Assembly: GCA_028711875.1 (NCBI GenBank)
Contig: JAQTRJ010000165.1
Location: forward strand, 1-5,633
Length of the DNA: 5,633 bases
Source: a bacterium
GTDB lineage: Bacteria; Electryoneota; RPQS01
Reading direction: 5' to 3'
Below, piece after piece: positions 1 through 5,533 of this stretch (position 1 is its first letter; the number at the start of each line of letters is the position of its first letter). The translations under genes and the position numbers were made by a program. The notes under the pieces were generated by a model. It was given only the letters and a program-made list of their open reading frames with translations. It was not told the DNA's origin and did no database searches.

Positions 1-491
1 GCGGACACTACGGCGAAGTTGGGACCCTTCAGGCCGTAGATGATGGAAATGTGCCCGGCGACAATATCGGGAATCATCATCGGCACGAAGAATGGTGAGA
101 TTCGGCGCGGACCTTTTTCGAGAAACGTCTTGCACTGCTCTTCGAAAACCTGCATCCCGCCGATTCCACTTCCGACCACGACACCGGCGGATTCCTCGGC
201 GGACTTTCCATCGGCATTCAACAGGTTGGCGTCGCGCAGGGCTTCGGTCGCGGCAGCGATGCCGAACAGAGTGAATCGTTCCATTCGTCGCGCCTCTTTG
301 GGATCCACATAGGCAGACGAATCGAAACCTTTCACCTCGTGGGCGAACGTGGTGGCAAATCCGGCGGGGTCGAACAGCGTAATCGGTCCGGCACCGCTGA
401 CTCCGTGAGCCAGCGAATGCCAGAATGACGACACGTCATTGCCCACGGGAGATATAACTCCCATTCCGGTGATGACCACCCGTCGTTTCAT
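1..491 (-). CDS. fabF: 3-oxoacyl-[ACP] synthase II, N-terminal part (runs off left edge)
   Basis: Beta-ketoacyl-ACP synthase II performs the decarboxylating Claisen condensation of malonyl-ACP with a growing acyl-ACP in the cytoplasmic type II fatty acid synthase. Only 163 complete codons plus two bases lie in the window, about 40% of the roughly 410 residues usual for the family. The protein opens with MKRRVVITGMGVISPVGN, the canonical KAS II start, and later shows VVGSGIGG (residues 105-112), PRRISPFFVPMMIPDIVAGH (128-147) and YGLKGPNFAVVS (152-163). By alignment from memory with E. coli FabF, the active-site Cys would be codon 165, just outside the window, so catalysis cannot be confirmed here. 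The ATG at 491 follows an AGGA ribosome site 9 nt upstream; a GTG lies directly before the ATG and is an unlikely alternative. It begins 19 nt after acpP, the usual acpP-fabF arrangement. FabB or another KAS is less likely given that context. Confidence 0.95.
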   Translation of the reverse strand, partial: MKRRVVITGMGVISPVGNDVSSFWHSLAHGVSGAGPITLFDPAGFATTFAHEVKGFDSSAYVDPKEARRMERFTLFGIAAATEALRDANLLNADGKSAEESAGVVVGSGIGGMQVFEEQCKTFLEKGPRRISPFFVPMMIPDIVAGHISIIYGLKGPNFAVVS

Positions 492-510
492 CACGGAGTT
501 TCCTGCCACG

Positions 511-762
511 TTACCCGATCTCCGCAACTTTCTTATTCAAGTACTCGAAAGCCGCGCCGACCGTCTTCATCGTTTCCGCATCCTGATCCGGGATTTCGAG
601 TTTGAATTCTTCTTCGAAAGCCATCACGAGTTCTACGAGGTCGAGCGAGTCGGCTCCGAGGTCTTCGACGAAGCTGGCGGCGGGAACTACGCTGGCTTCA
701 TCCACTTGGAGACGATCCGCGATGATTTTGCGCACTTTGTTTTCGAGTTCGTTGTCTGCCAT
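511..762 (-). CDS. acpP: Acyl carrier protein
   Basis: This is the 83-residue carrier that holds acyl intermediates as thioesters on a 4'-phosphopantetheine arm during fatty acid synthesis. The protein is acidic and of normal ACP length. The prosthetic-group site is in [20 protein letters not shown] (residues 34-53), with Ser39 as the attachment residue in the DSL motif. Helix I ([14 protein letters not shown]) and the C-terminal helix ([13 protein letters not shown]) also match the family. The reading frame extends further upstream to 888, but ATG 762 is chosen because homologues start here and a GGAG ribosome site lies 9 nt upstream (772-775). The gene lies 47 nt after fabG and 19 nt before fabF. 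An inverted repeat with a U-run sits between fabG and this gene (796-829) and may allow acpP to be expressed differently from its upstream neighbours; that is inference. Confidence 0.97.
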   Translation of the reverse strand: MADNELENKVRKIIADRLQVDEASVVPAASFVEDLGADSLDLVELVMAFEEEFKLEIPDQDAETMKTVGAAFEYLNKKVAEIG

Positions 763-771
763 GAAAGGAAT

Positions 772-775
772 CTCC
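772..775 (-). promoter_or_regulatory. Ribosome binding site of acpP
   Basis: GGAG on the minus strand, followed by A and eight more bases before ATG 762. It is the clearest Shine-Dalgarno sequence in the operon and decides the acpP start against the longer upstream reading frame, which would overlap fabG by 79 nt. Confidence 0.75.
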
Positions 776-795
776 GAGTTTGGGGAGTAAAAAGC

Positions 796-829
796 ATGGG
801 GGAAAACGATCAGGTATGCATTCCCCCAT
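796..829 (-). terminator. Terminator- or attenuator-like hairpin between fabG and acpP
   Basis: Perfect 9-bp inverted repeat, ATGGGGGAA and TTCCCCCAT on the transcribed strand, with a 16-nt loop, followed two bases later by TTTTTAC (790-794 is the T run). The left arm lies inside the last fabG codons (the conserved VDGGM end), the stop codon 812-810 is in the loop, and the right arm is in the gap. The geometry resembles a weak intrinsic terminator, but the loop is long and the U-run short. Because acpP and fabF follow, partial termination, a 3' stability or processing structure, or chance are all possible. The acpP ribosome site at 772-775 is outside the stem. Confidence 0.45.
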
Positions 830-1565
830 CCACCACGAGTACTTGGCCCGTTATGTAATCCGAATCGGGCGACACCAGAAAAGCGCATACGCGAGCCACG
901 TCCTGAGGAGTGCCCGCGAGATTAAGTGGAATGGATTTCAAATAGGCTTGCCGCACTTCGGCCGATAGCGTCTCCGTCATCTCCGTCTCGATGAAGCCGG
1001 GGGCAACGGCGTTGGCGCGCACGCCGCGCGGACCCAATTCTTTGGCTACCGATTTGGTCAAGCCGATAATTCCCGCTTTGGAAGCCGAGTAATTAGCTTG
1101 ACCGGCGTTTCCCATCAGTCCGACAACTGAAGCGATACTGACGATTTTGCCGTAGCGCGCGCGCATCATGGACTTAATCGCGGCCCTCGTGCACACGAAC
1201 GTTCCCTTCAGATTCACGTCGAGAACGCGCTCCCAGTCTGCGTCGGTCATTCGCATCAGCAGACCATCGCGGGTAATTCCGGCATTATTCACCAACGCAG
1301 TAAGCCCGCCGAGATCGCCAACGCAACTCTGCACCACCCGTTCCGCGCCCTCACCATCGGTCACATCCAACACTTTCGTGAGGATCCGCACGCCGTATTT
1401 TCCGGACAATTCATCCGCCGCCGACAGCAATTGTTTTTCCAGAACGTCCGTCAGAGCCAGACTCGATCCGCGCGCCGCCAGTTCTTCGGCGATGGCGCGG
1501 CCGATTCCGCGAGCGGCCCCGGTGATCCATGTGACTTTTCCGTCGAGAGTGTGATCCATGCCCAT
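810..1565 (-). CDS. fabG: 3-oxoacyl-[ACP] reductase
   Basis: NADPH-dependent 3-ketoacyl-ACP reductase, the first reduction of each elongation cycle; a classical short-chain dehydrogenase of 251 residues with one Rossmann domain. Visible motifs are the cofactor loop TGAARGIG (15-22), the acidic D(V) of LDVTD (66-70), NNAG (93-96), and the full catalytic tetrad Asn118 (VNLKG), Ser146 (SIASVVG), Tyr159 and Lys163 (YSASK). The [14 protein letters not shown] segment (185-198) and the C-terminal [13 protein letters not shown] are typical of FabG rather than of other dehydrogenases. The start overlaps the fabD stop by one base (TAATG), implying translational coupling. A weak purine stretch GAAGAAG lies 7 nt upstream of ATG 1565; a second in-frame ATG at 1559 is possible. 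The product is expected to act as a tetramer, as known for the family. Confidence 0.97.
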   Translation of the reverse strand: MGMDHTLDGKVTWITGAARGIGRAIAEELAARGSSLALTDVLEKQLLSAADELSGKYGVRILTKVLDVTDGEGAERVVQSCVGDLGGLTALVNNAGITRDGLLMRMTDADWERVLDVNLKGTFVCTRAAIKSMMRARYGKIVSIASVVGLMGNAGQANYSASKAGIIGLTKSVAKELGPRGVRANAVAPGFIETEMTETLSAEVRQAYLKSIPLNLAGTPQDVARVCAFLVSPDSDYITGQVLVVDGGMHT

Positions 1566-2494
1566 TACGATGCTTCTTCGAAAAGTTTATTCAGTTCGAT
1601 GATCGTTCCCACAGGAACCGCGGCGGCGTTCGGCACGGTGCGCTTCAGCAGGCCGCCGAGCACGTTGCCGTTGCCCACTTCATACCATTCATCCAGCCCG
1701 AGCGAAGCGAGTCTGTTCAGCGTTTCCGTCCAGCGCACGGGCGAGAGCAACTGCTTGGCCAGCAAGCGGCGCAGCGACTCGACGTCCGTGTGCGGCTGGG
1801 CCGTGACGTTGGCAATCACCGGGAATCGGGGCGCGGAAAAGCGGGCACCAGACAGCGCTTGACTCAGCGACTGAGCCGCTGGTTCCATCAAGGGAGAATG
1901 AAACGCTCCAGAAACAGGAAGCTCCTTCGCCAAGCGTGCCTTTCGCTCCTTGGCCAGCTCCACCGCTCTCCGGACACCGATTACACTGCCGGAAACGACC
2001 AGCTGCCCCGGCGAATTGTAGTTGGCGGGCACCACCACCAAACCTTCATCTCTGACCTGTTGGCACAGCTCTTCGACGACCTCGTCGTCGAGACCGACTA
2101 CCGCGGCCATGGTTCCCGACTGCATCTCTCCGGCCTGCTGCATGGCATCCGCGCGGGCTTTGACCAATCGCAGACCTTCCGCGAAGTCGAAAACTCCGGC
2201 ACTGTAGAGAGCGGAATATTCGCCGAGACTGTGTCCCGCCGCGGCGTCGGCAAGCAGATCGCGCTCAGCCAGAAGATCCGTCAGGATACACGAATGAACG
2301 TAGAGCGCCGGTTGGGTGACGCGCGTCTGTCGCAGAGCATCAGCCGGTCCTTCAAAACACACGGCCGCGAGATCGAAACCAAGGAGTTCCGACGCTTCAT
2401 CGTAGCGGCGGCGGGCAAGTTCGTAGGTTTGGGAAAGGTCCTTGCCCATCCCCACAGTCTGCGAACCTTGTCCGGGAAAAAGAAATGCGCGCAT
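1565..2494 (-). CDS. fabD: Malonyl-CoA:ACP transacylase
   Basis: Transfers the malonyl group from malonyl-CoA to the ACP pantetheine thiol, providing the extender for FabH and FabF. The 309-residue product has normal length. It shows FPGQGSQ (6-12) at the N terminus with the oxyanion-hole Gln9, the nucleophile elbow GHSLGEY (87-93) with Ser89, Arg114 that binds the malonyl carboxylate (VKARADAMQ), NYNSPGQ (158-164) and the catalytic His199 in GAFHS. The open frame continues upstream to 2545, overlapping fabH, but ATG 2494 is chosen because family members start three to six residues before FPGQGSQ. No Shine-Dalgarno sequence is visible in the 23-nt gap after fabH, so initiation may depend on coupling with fabH termination. 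The stop overlaps the fabG start by one base. Confidence 0.97.
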   Translation of the reverse strand: MRAFLFPGQGSQTVGMGKDLSQTYELARRRYDEASELLGFDLAAVCFEGPADALRQTRVTQPALYVHSCILTDLLAERDLLADAAAGHSLGEYSALYSAGVFDFAEGLRLVKARADAMQQAGEMQSGTMAAVVGLDDEVVEELCQQVRDEGLVVVPANYNSPGQLVVSGSVIGVRRAVELAKERKARLAKELPVSGAFHSPLMEPAAQSLSQALSGARFSAPRFPVIANVTAQPHTDVESLRRLLAKQLLSPVRWTETLNRLASLGLDEWYEVGNGNVLGGLLKRTVPNAAAVPVGTIIELNKLFEEAS

Positions 2495-2517
2495 TCGGTC
2501 AGGAATTGAATTGGAAA

Positions 2518-3522
2518 TCAGAAGCGAATTACGGCACCGCCCCACGTGAAACCGCCGCCGAAGGCGATACAGCAGATGACCTGTCCGTCTTTCAGCGAAC
2601 CGTCGTGCCGTCCCTCTTCCAGAGCGATCGGGATGGAAGCCGAGGACGTGTTGCCGTATTTATGTATATTCACGAAGACTTTTTCCGGCGGGATTCCCAA
2701 ACGCTCGGCGGTGGCTTTCATGATGCGCAAGTTGGCCTGATGGGGAACCAGCCAATCCACGTCGGCGGCCGTCAGGCCGGCAATGTCCAACGCTTCTTTG
2801 GCGGACTTCACGAGAATCCGCACGGCGTGCTTGAACACCTCATTGCCGTTCATTTGAAGATAGCGCTCGCCGGTCGCTTCACCGAGTTGGTTCACTGATC
2901 CGGCCGTTCCGTGTCCGACGCTGTAGAGAACGTGCGACGCGTTTCCGCCCGAGCCGATATAGGTCGAGAGAATGCCGCGATCACCCTCCGCTTCGGTCAC
3001 GACGACCGCTCCGGCGCCGTCGCCGAACAGGACACAGGTTGCCCGATCCGTAAAATCGGTGATGGGAGTGAGAAATTCCGCGCCGAGCACCAGGCCTTTT
3101 TTCGCGCGGCCCAGTGCGATTATCGCTTCGGCCAGATAAAGCGAATATAAGAATCCCGAACACGTCGCGCTGACGTCCCAGGCCGTGGCATTCTTCGCGT
3201 TCAGCGCCTCCTGAACGAAAATCGCGGTCGCCGGAAAACGCATATCAGGCGAGATGGTTCCGAGAATAATAAAGTCCAGCTCCTCCGGCTCGACGCCGGC
3301 TTCCGCCAGAGCGTCGCGGGCGGCGCGAATGCAGTAGTCGGATGTTTTATCGCCTCTGCGGACAATGCGCCGTTCTTTAATACCCGTTCGTTCGGTGATC
3401 CATTCGTCTGTTGTATCCACGATCTTTTCGAGATCGGCATTGGACAGGATCGTATCCGGGACAGCTTTGCCGACACCGGCAATGCGCGCCCGAGGGATCC
3501 GAATCGGTTTATTTGAGCTCAC
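2518..3522 (-). CDS. fabH: 3-oxoacyl-[ACP] synthase III
   Basis: Beta-ketoacyl-ACP synthase III starts fatty acid synthesis by condensing a short acyl-CoA (usually acetyl-CoA) with malonyl-ACP. Counting from the GTG at 3522 (334 residues), the thiolase-fold triad is complete: Cys121 (DVSATCSGF), His261 (WLVPHQANLRI) and Asn291 (YGNTSSAS). Other family marks are DTTDEWITERTGIKER (36-51), LFGDGAGAV (165-173) and the C-terminal FGGGFTWGGAVIRF. The start is uncertain. The GTG has a GAGG ribosome site 6 nt upstream, whereas the in-frame ATGs at 3528 (GAGG directly adjacent) and 3543 (no site at usable distance) are less well placed; they add only 2 or 7 residues ahead of the conserved core at RARIAGVG. 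In every case the gene overlaps the 3' end of plsX, by 14 to 35 nt. Substrate preference for straight or branched primers cannot be read from the sequence. Confidence 0.96.
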   Translation of the reverse strand: MSSNKPIRIPRARIAGVGKAVPDTILSNADLEKIVDTTDEWITERTGIKERRIVRRGDKTSDYCIRAARDALAEAGVEPEELDFIILGTISPDMRFPATAIFVQEALNAKNATAWDVSATCSGFLYSLYLAEAIIALGRAKKGLVLGAEFLTPITDFTDRATCVLFGDGAGAVVVTEAEGDRGILSTYIGSGGNASHVLYSVGHGTAGSVNQLGEATGERYLQMNGNEVFKHAVRILVKSAKEALDIAGLTAADVDWLVPHQANLRIMKATAERLGIPPEKVFVNIHKYGNTSSASIPIALEEGRHDGSLKDGQVICCIAFGGGFTWGGAVIRF

Positions 3523-4585
3523 TTGCATCCTCGTTGGTGTCATGTTGTTCGCGTTTTTCCTGAAGTCGTTTCAACCGTGCCCGACCGCGCGCCAACATAC
3601 CTAGGTTATATTGCTCCATACCGCCGGCCAGCGCCTTTGGCAAATCCGCCTTCCCGAACGCCACGGCTTCCCGAATCGCGTTTTTGATCGCCTTGCCGCT
3701 TGATCGTCCATGACAGATCATCGAAATACCATTCACGCCCAAGAGCGGAACCCCCCCGATCTCGGAGTAATCGAATTCCTTCTGAAATTGTCGAGCGGCT
3801 TCCGAATGTGCGAGATCACCCCCGCACATATCCTTCAGTCGGCTGAGAAACATGAAGCCGACCGATTCGGCGAATTTCAGCAAGATGTTTCCGATGAAAC
3901 CGTCACATACGACGACGTCCGTCTTCCCGGCGAAGATATCGCCTCCTTCGACATGGCCGATGAAATTGAGTCCGCTCTCCTCCAGCAGATAATGAGTTTT
4001 GGAGACGAGCTCGTTGGCCTTGCTTTTTTCTTCTCCGATTGACAGGAGGGCAACGCGCGGATTAGTCTTCCCGGCAAAGACCTCCATGAAAACCGAGCCC
4101 ATGATGGCGAATTGGAGCAGATTGACCGGTTTGCAGTCGGTATTCGCTCCAACGTCCACCACGAAGCAGTAGCGTCCACCCATCACCGGAAACAGGTGTC
4201 CAATGGCCGGGCGGCGCACGCCTTCAATCAGTCCGAGCGTCATATAGCTGGCGGCCATCTGGACTCCGGTATGGCCGGCTGAAACGACCGCGTGGGCATC
4301 GCCGCTTCCGTGCAACTGGATGGCACGCAGCAGAGAACTGCCCTGTTTGCGGCGAATGGCTTGACCAGCCTTGTCCGTCATGGACACCACATCGTCAGCG
4401 TCCACGATTTCGATCCTCGGATTCGCCTTCTGGCCAAGTCGGTCTAACTCATTGTTCAGAGGCTCGCGCGGACCCACAAGGAGAATCTGGAGATCATCGG
4501 GAATCTCCTGCAATGCGGCAATCGCTCCTTCAACCGGACTGGCGGGAGCGAAGTCGCCGCCCATGGCGTCAATGGCAATCTTCAT
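3509..4585 (-). CDS. plsX: Phosphate acyltransferase PlsX
   Basis: PlsX converts acyl-ACP and phosphate into acyl-phosphate, the donor used by PlsY to start phospholipid synthesis, and is a peripheral membrane enzyme in studied bacteria. The 358-residue product begins MKIAIDAMGGDFAP, the family signature. It continues with QAIRRKQGSSL (75-85), VSAGHTGVQMAAS (101-113), DVGANTDCKP (144-153), LLQFAIMGS (156-164), NPRVALLSIGEE (175-186) and KTDVVVCDGFIGN (221-233). The SAGxTG motif carries His105 where Asn is usual, a mild deviation. The C-terminal tail (LKRLQEKREQ onward) is highly charged; its last codons overlap the fabH start. The frame is open upstream to 4681 within rpmF, but ATG 4585 gives the family N terminus. 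No ribosome site is visible: instead a 7-bp hairpin ends immediately before the ATG. The gap from rpmF is 34 nt. Confidence 0.97.
   Translation of the reverse strand: MKIAIDAMGGDFAPASPVEGAIAALQEIPDDLQILLVGPREPLNNELDRLGQKANPRIEIVDADDVVSMTDKAGQAIRRKQGSSLLRAIQLHGSGDAHAVVSAGHTGVQMAASYMTLGLIEGVRRPAIGHLFPVMGGRYCFVVDVGANTDCKPVNLLQFAIMGSVFMEVFAGKTNPRVALLSIGEEKSKANELVSKTHYLLEESGLNFIGHVEGGDIFAGKTDVVVCDGFIGNILLKFAESVGFMFLSRLKDMCGGDLAHSEAARQFQKEFDYSEIGGVPLLGVNGISMICHGRSSGKAIKNAIREAVAFGKADLPKALAGGMEQYNLGMLARGRARLKRLQEKREQHDTNEDASELK
3529..3532 (-). promoter_or_regulatory. Ribosome binding site deciding the fabH start
   Basis: GAGG on the minus strand inside the plsX coding sequence, 6 nt before GTG 3522 and directly abutting ATG 3528. 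The spacing favours GTG 3522, but ATG codons are generally preferred, so the choice is tentative. Confidence 0.45.
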
Positions 4586-4602
4586 GCGCGATGGAATCGC
4601 GC
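4586..4602 (-). promoter_or_regulatory. Hairpin abutting the plsX start codon
   Basis: Perfect 7-bp inverted repeat with a 3-nt loop (GCGCGAT, TCC, ATCGCGC on the transcribed strand); the 3' arm ends at the base before ATG 4585. It occupies the place where a Shine-Dalgarno sequence would sit, and none is present. If it forms in mRNA it should hinder initiation at plsX. The repeat is seen directly; a regulatory role is inference. Confidence 0.45.
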
Positions 4603-4619
4603 GTCTCGGGGCTGACGCG
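4600..4619 (-). promoter_or_regulatory. Alternative hairpin at the rpmF-plsX junction
   Basis: CGCGTC (4619-4614) and GACGCG (4605-4600) form a perfect 6-bp stem with an 8-nt loop, starting at the base after the rpmF stop codon. Its 3' arm shares 4600-4602 with the 5' arm of the start-codon hairpin 4586-4602, so both stems cannot form fully together. The rpmF stop itself lies inside a 12-bp palindrome, CTGACGCGTCAG (4612-4623). Function unknown. Confidence 0.35.
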
Positions 4620-4802
4620 TCAGGACGCCTTGACTTTAACGACAAAACGGCCGTTGTAATAGCCACAGCTTGGACAGACACGATGCGACTGCGAGGTCGC
4701 GCCGCAATTCGTGCAGGTGGTCAAGCCGGGATTTGCCAATTGGTGGTGGGACCGCCGACGATCGCGGCGGGATTTACCGGTTCTTCGCTTGGGTACAGGC
4801 AT
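4620..4802 (-). CDS. rpmF: 50S ribosomal protein L32, zinc-ribbon form
   Basis: Small basic protein of the large ribosomal subunit, 60 residues, normal length. The N terminus [20 protein letters not shown] is the near-universal L32 opening that threads into 23S rRNA. The C-terminal half carries a complete four-cysteine zinc ribbon: Cys30 and Cys33 (CTNC), Cys43 and Cys46 (CPSC). This is therefore the zinc-binding paralogue type, not the cysteine-free form some bacteria make under zinc shortage. It follows yceD after 45 nt and precedes plsX by 34 nt, the conserved linkage of ribosome assembly with lipid synthesis. No Shine-Dalgarno sequence is visible upstream of ATG 4802. The 45-nt gap holds a short palindrome (4821-4833, AAACGA and TCGTTT around one base) of unknown meaning. 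Confidence 0.97.
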   Translation of the reverse strand: MPVPKRRTGKSRRDRRRSHHQLANPGLTTCTNCGATSQSHRVCPSCGYYNGRFVVKVKAS

Positions 4803-4847
4803 GCGTGGGTTGGTTATGTGAAACGATTCGTTTAGATTCTTTTGGGA

Positions 4848-5306
4848 TCAGGAAAGATTACACGAGCACGGCTGTCGGTTGAGGTCGGCTCCGCAACCCG
4901 GACAGATTCCCCGGCAGTCTTCGCTGCAAAGCCATTTGCCGGGCAACGCCAGAATCAGAAAGTCGCGCAGCTCATCAGATACATCGAGGTCGGTGGTCCC
5001 AGCGGGAATATAAATGATATCCGCATCGTCCATCGTGGGGACTTTCGCGCCTGTCCCGAGCACATAGAGCATCGGGGAGCGGGCATTCAGCTCGGCACGA
5101 AATTCCGTCAGACAACGATCACATTCATGATGAGTCCATGTCTGAAGGTGGAAGCGAACCTCCAGATAGGGATCATGGCGATCCAGAGTCAACACCACCC
5201 GAATGTTCTCTCGGAAAATGTTTGAATCAAGTTCGAGGGCATTCGGTTCCAGGGATTCCACAATTTCGTGGATACCCTGAGGATATGTCGGGAGGTGAAT
5301 CTTCAC
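4848..5306 (-). CDS. yceD: YceD/DUF177 family protein
   Basis: A 152-residue DUF177 protein. Members are nearly always encoded just before rpmF, and work in E. coli and plants has linked the family to 23S rRNA accumulation; its biochemical activity is not established. Sequence marks are MKIHLPTYPQG at the start, CDRCL (62-66), the acidic DLDVSDELRDFLILALP segment (106-122), and a C-terminal cysteine cluster at residues 127, 131, 135, 138, 147 and 149 (LCSEDCRGICPGCG, then CSC). The eight cysteines suggest metal binding, probably zinc, which is inference. The start codon is GTG at 5306: a TGA in the same frame lies 12 nt upstream, no ATG is available near it, and the family N terminus fits. 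No ribosome site is visible. It is the first gene of the operon, directly after the likely promoter. Confidence 0.93.
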   Translation of the reverse strand: MKIHLPTYPQGIHEIVESLEPNALELDSNIFRENIRVVLTLDRHDPYLEVRFHLQTWTHHECDRCLTEFRAELNARSPMLYVLGTGAKVPTMDDADIIYIPAGTTDLDVSDELRDFLILALPGKWLCSEDCRGICPGCGADLNRQPCSCNLS

Positions 5307-5325
5307 CGAAAGTAGTCAAATATTA

Positions 5326-5354
5326 AATTTAACAAGAGCCTGCGAAAATATCAA
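5326..5354 (-). promoter_or_regulatory. Candidate sigma70-type promoter of the yceD-rpmF-fab operon
   Basis: TTGATA (5354-5349, five of six matches to the -35 consensus), a 17-nt spacer, and TAAATT (5331-5326, four of six to the -10 consensus) on the minus strand. Transcription would start near 5319, leaving a leader of only about 13 nt before GTG 5306, in keeping with the missing ribosome site. It lies in an AT-rich stretch that stands out from the G+C-rich genes. Shifted alternatives such as TAATAT nearer the gene cannot be excluded. Confidence 0.45.
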
Positions 5355-5360
5355 GTGTTT

Positions 5361-5376
5361 TTTTTCGCGCGAAAAA
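5361..5376. promoter_or_regulatory. Perfect 16-bp palindrome, possible operator
   Basis: TTTTTCGCGCGAAAAA, a perfect dyad with no central spacer, six bases upstream of the candidate -35 element. The position and symmetry suit a dimeric regulator. From memory it does not resemble the FapR, FabT or FabR operators, so no regulator is named. Confidence 0.35.
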
Positions 5377-5402
5377 CATGAAGGCAATTCTGGGTGTTGG
5401 GT

Positions 5403-5443
5403 TAACAAATAAATTACAATATCTTACAAATGATTCGTAACAA
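5403..5443 (-). repeat. Cluster of four TTGTwA repeats
   Basis: TTGTTA (5443-5438), TTGTAA (5429-5424), TTGTAA (5419-5414) and TTGTTA (5408-5403) on the minus strand, offset by 14, 10 and 11 bp. A fifth TTGTTA (5335-5330) lies in the candidate promoter and overlaps its -10 element. The repeats fall mostly on one face of the helix upstream of the operon. They may be binding sites or just the composition of an AT-rich stretch. Confidence 0.3.
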
Positions 5444-5484
5444 TCCGATCATCCACCGCATAGCTCTTGTTCTCGTAAATACAC

Positions 5485-5509
5485 AGCGGGCTCCCAGTGG
5501 GGGCCCGCT
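5485..5509 (-). terminator. Terminator-like hairpin after the upstream partial gene
   Basis: Two 11-nt arms around a 3-nt loop. On the minus strand AGCGGGC pairs with GCCCGCT (7 bp), then one C-A mismatch, then CCC with GGG, followed by GTGTATTTAC, which is only moderately T-rich. It starts 24 nt after the stop of the partial gene at 5534 and would separate that gene from the yceD promoter. On the plus strand the mismatch becomes a G-U pair, but no T-run follows. Confidence 0.55.
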
Positions 5510-5533
5510 CCATTCCTTCGATCAAGAAGCCCG

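Noticed and set aside
439..858. Plus-strand open frame of 139 codons across the acpP region
   Set aside because: Antisense to acpP and parts of fabF and fabG. The Phe/Glu/His-rich translation is the mirror of the acidic ACP coding sequence, and no ribosome site or family match is evident.
763..888. N-terminal extension of acpP to 888
   Set aside because: It would overlap fabG by 79 nt and add 42 residues unlike any ACP. The start at 762 has a good ribosome site and gives the family length.
1790..2509. Plus-strand open frame of 239 codons
   Set aside because: It lies wholly antisense to fabD, whose motifs and catalytic residues are intact. Its translation is rich in Arg, His and Gly with no recognisable domain; it is a shadow of G+C-rich codon use.
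2485..2898. Plus-strand open frame of 137 codons
   Set aside because: Antisense to the 3' half of fabH; no recognisable motif.
4586..4681. N-terminal extension of plsX to 4681
   Set aside because: The added 32 residues overlap rpmF and precede the conserved MKIAIDAMGGD start; they read as an out-of-frame shadow of L32.
4821..4833. Palindrome AAACGA-T-TCGTTT in the yceD-rpmF gap
   Set aside because: Only 6 bp per arm with a one-base centre. It cannot form a full hairpin and is short enough to be chance, so it is mentioned under rpmF but not listed separately.
5307..5533. Possible tRNA or small RNA gene in the operon upstream region
   Set aside because: No cloverleaf or CCA-type end was found. 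The hairpin at 5485-5509 is better explained as a terminator, and the rest is AT-rich promoter-like sequence.
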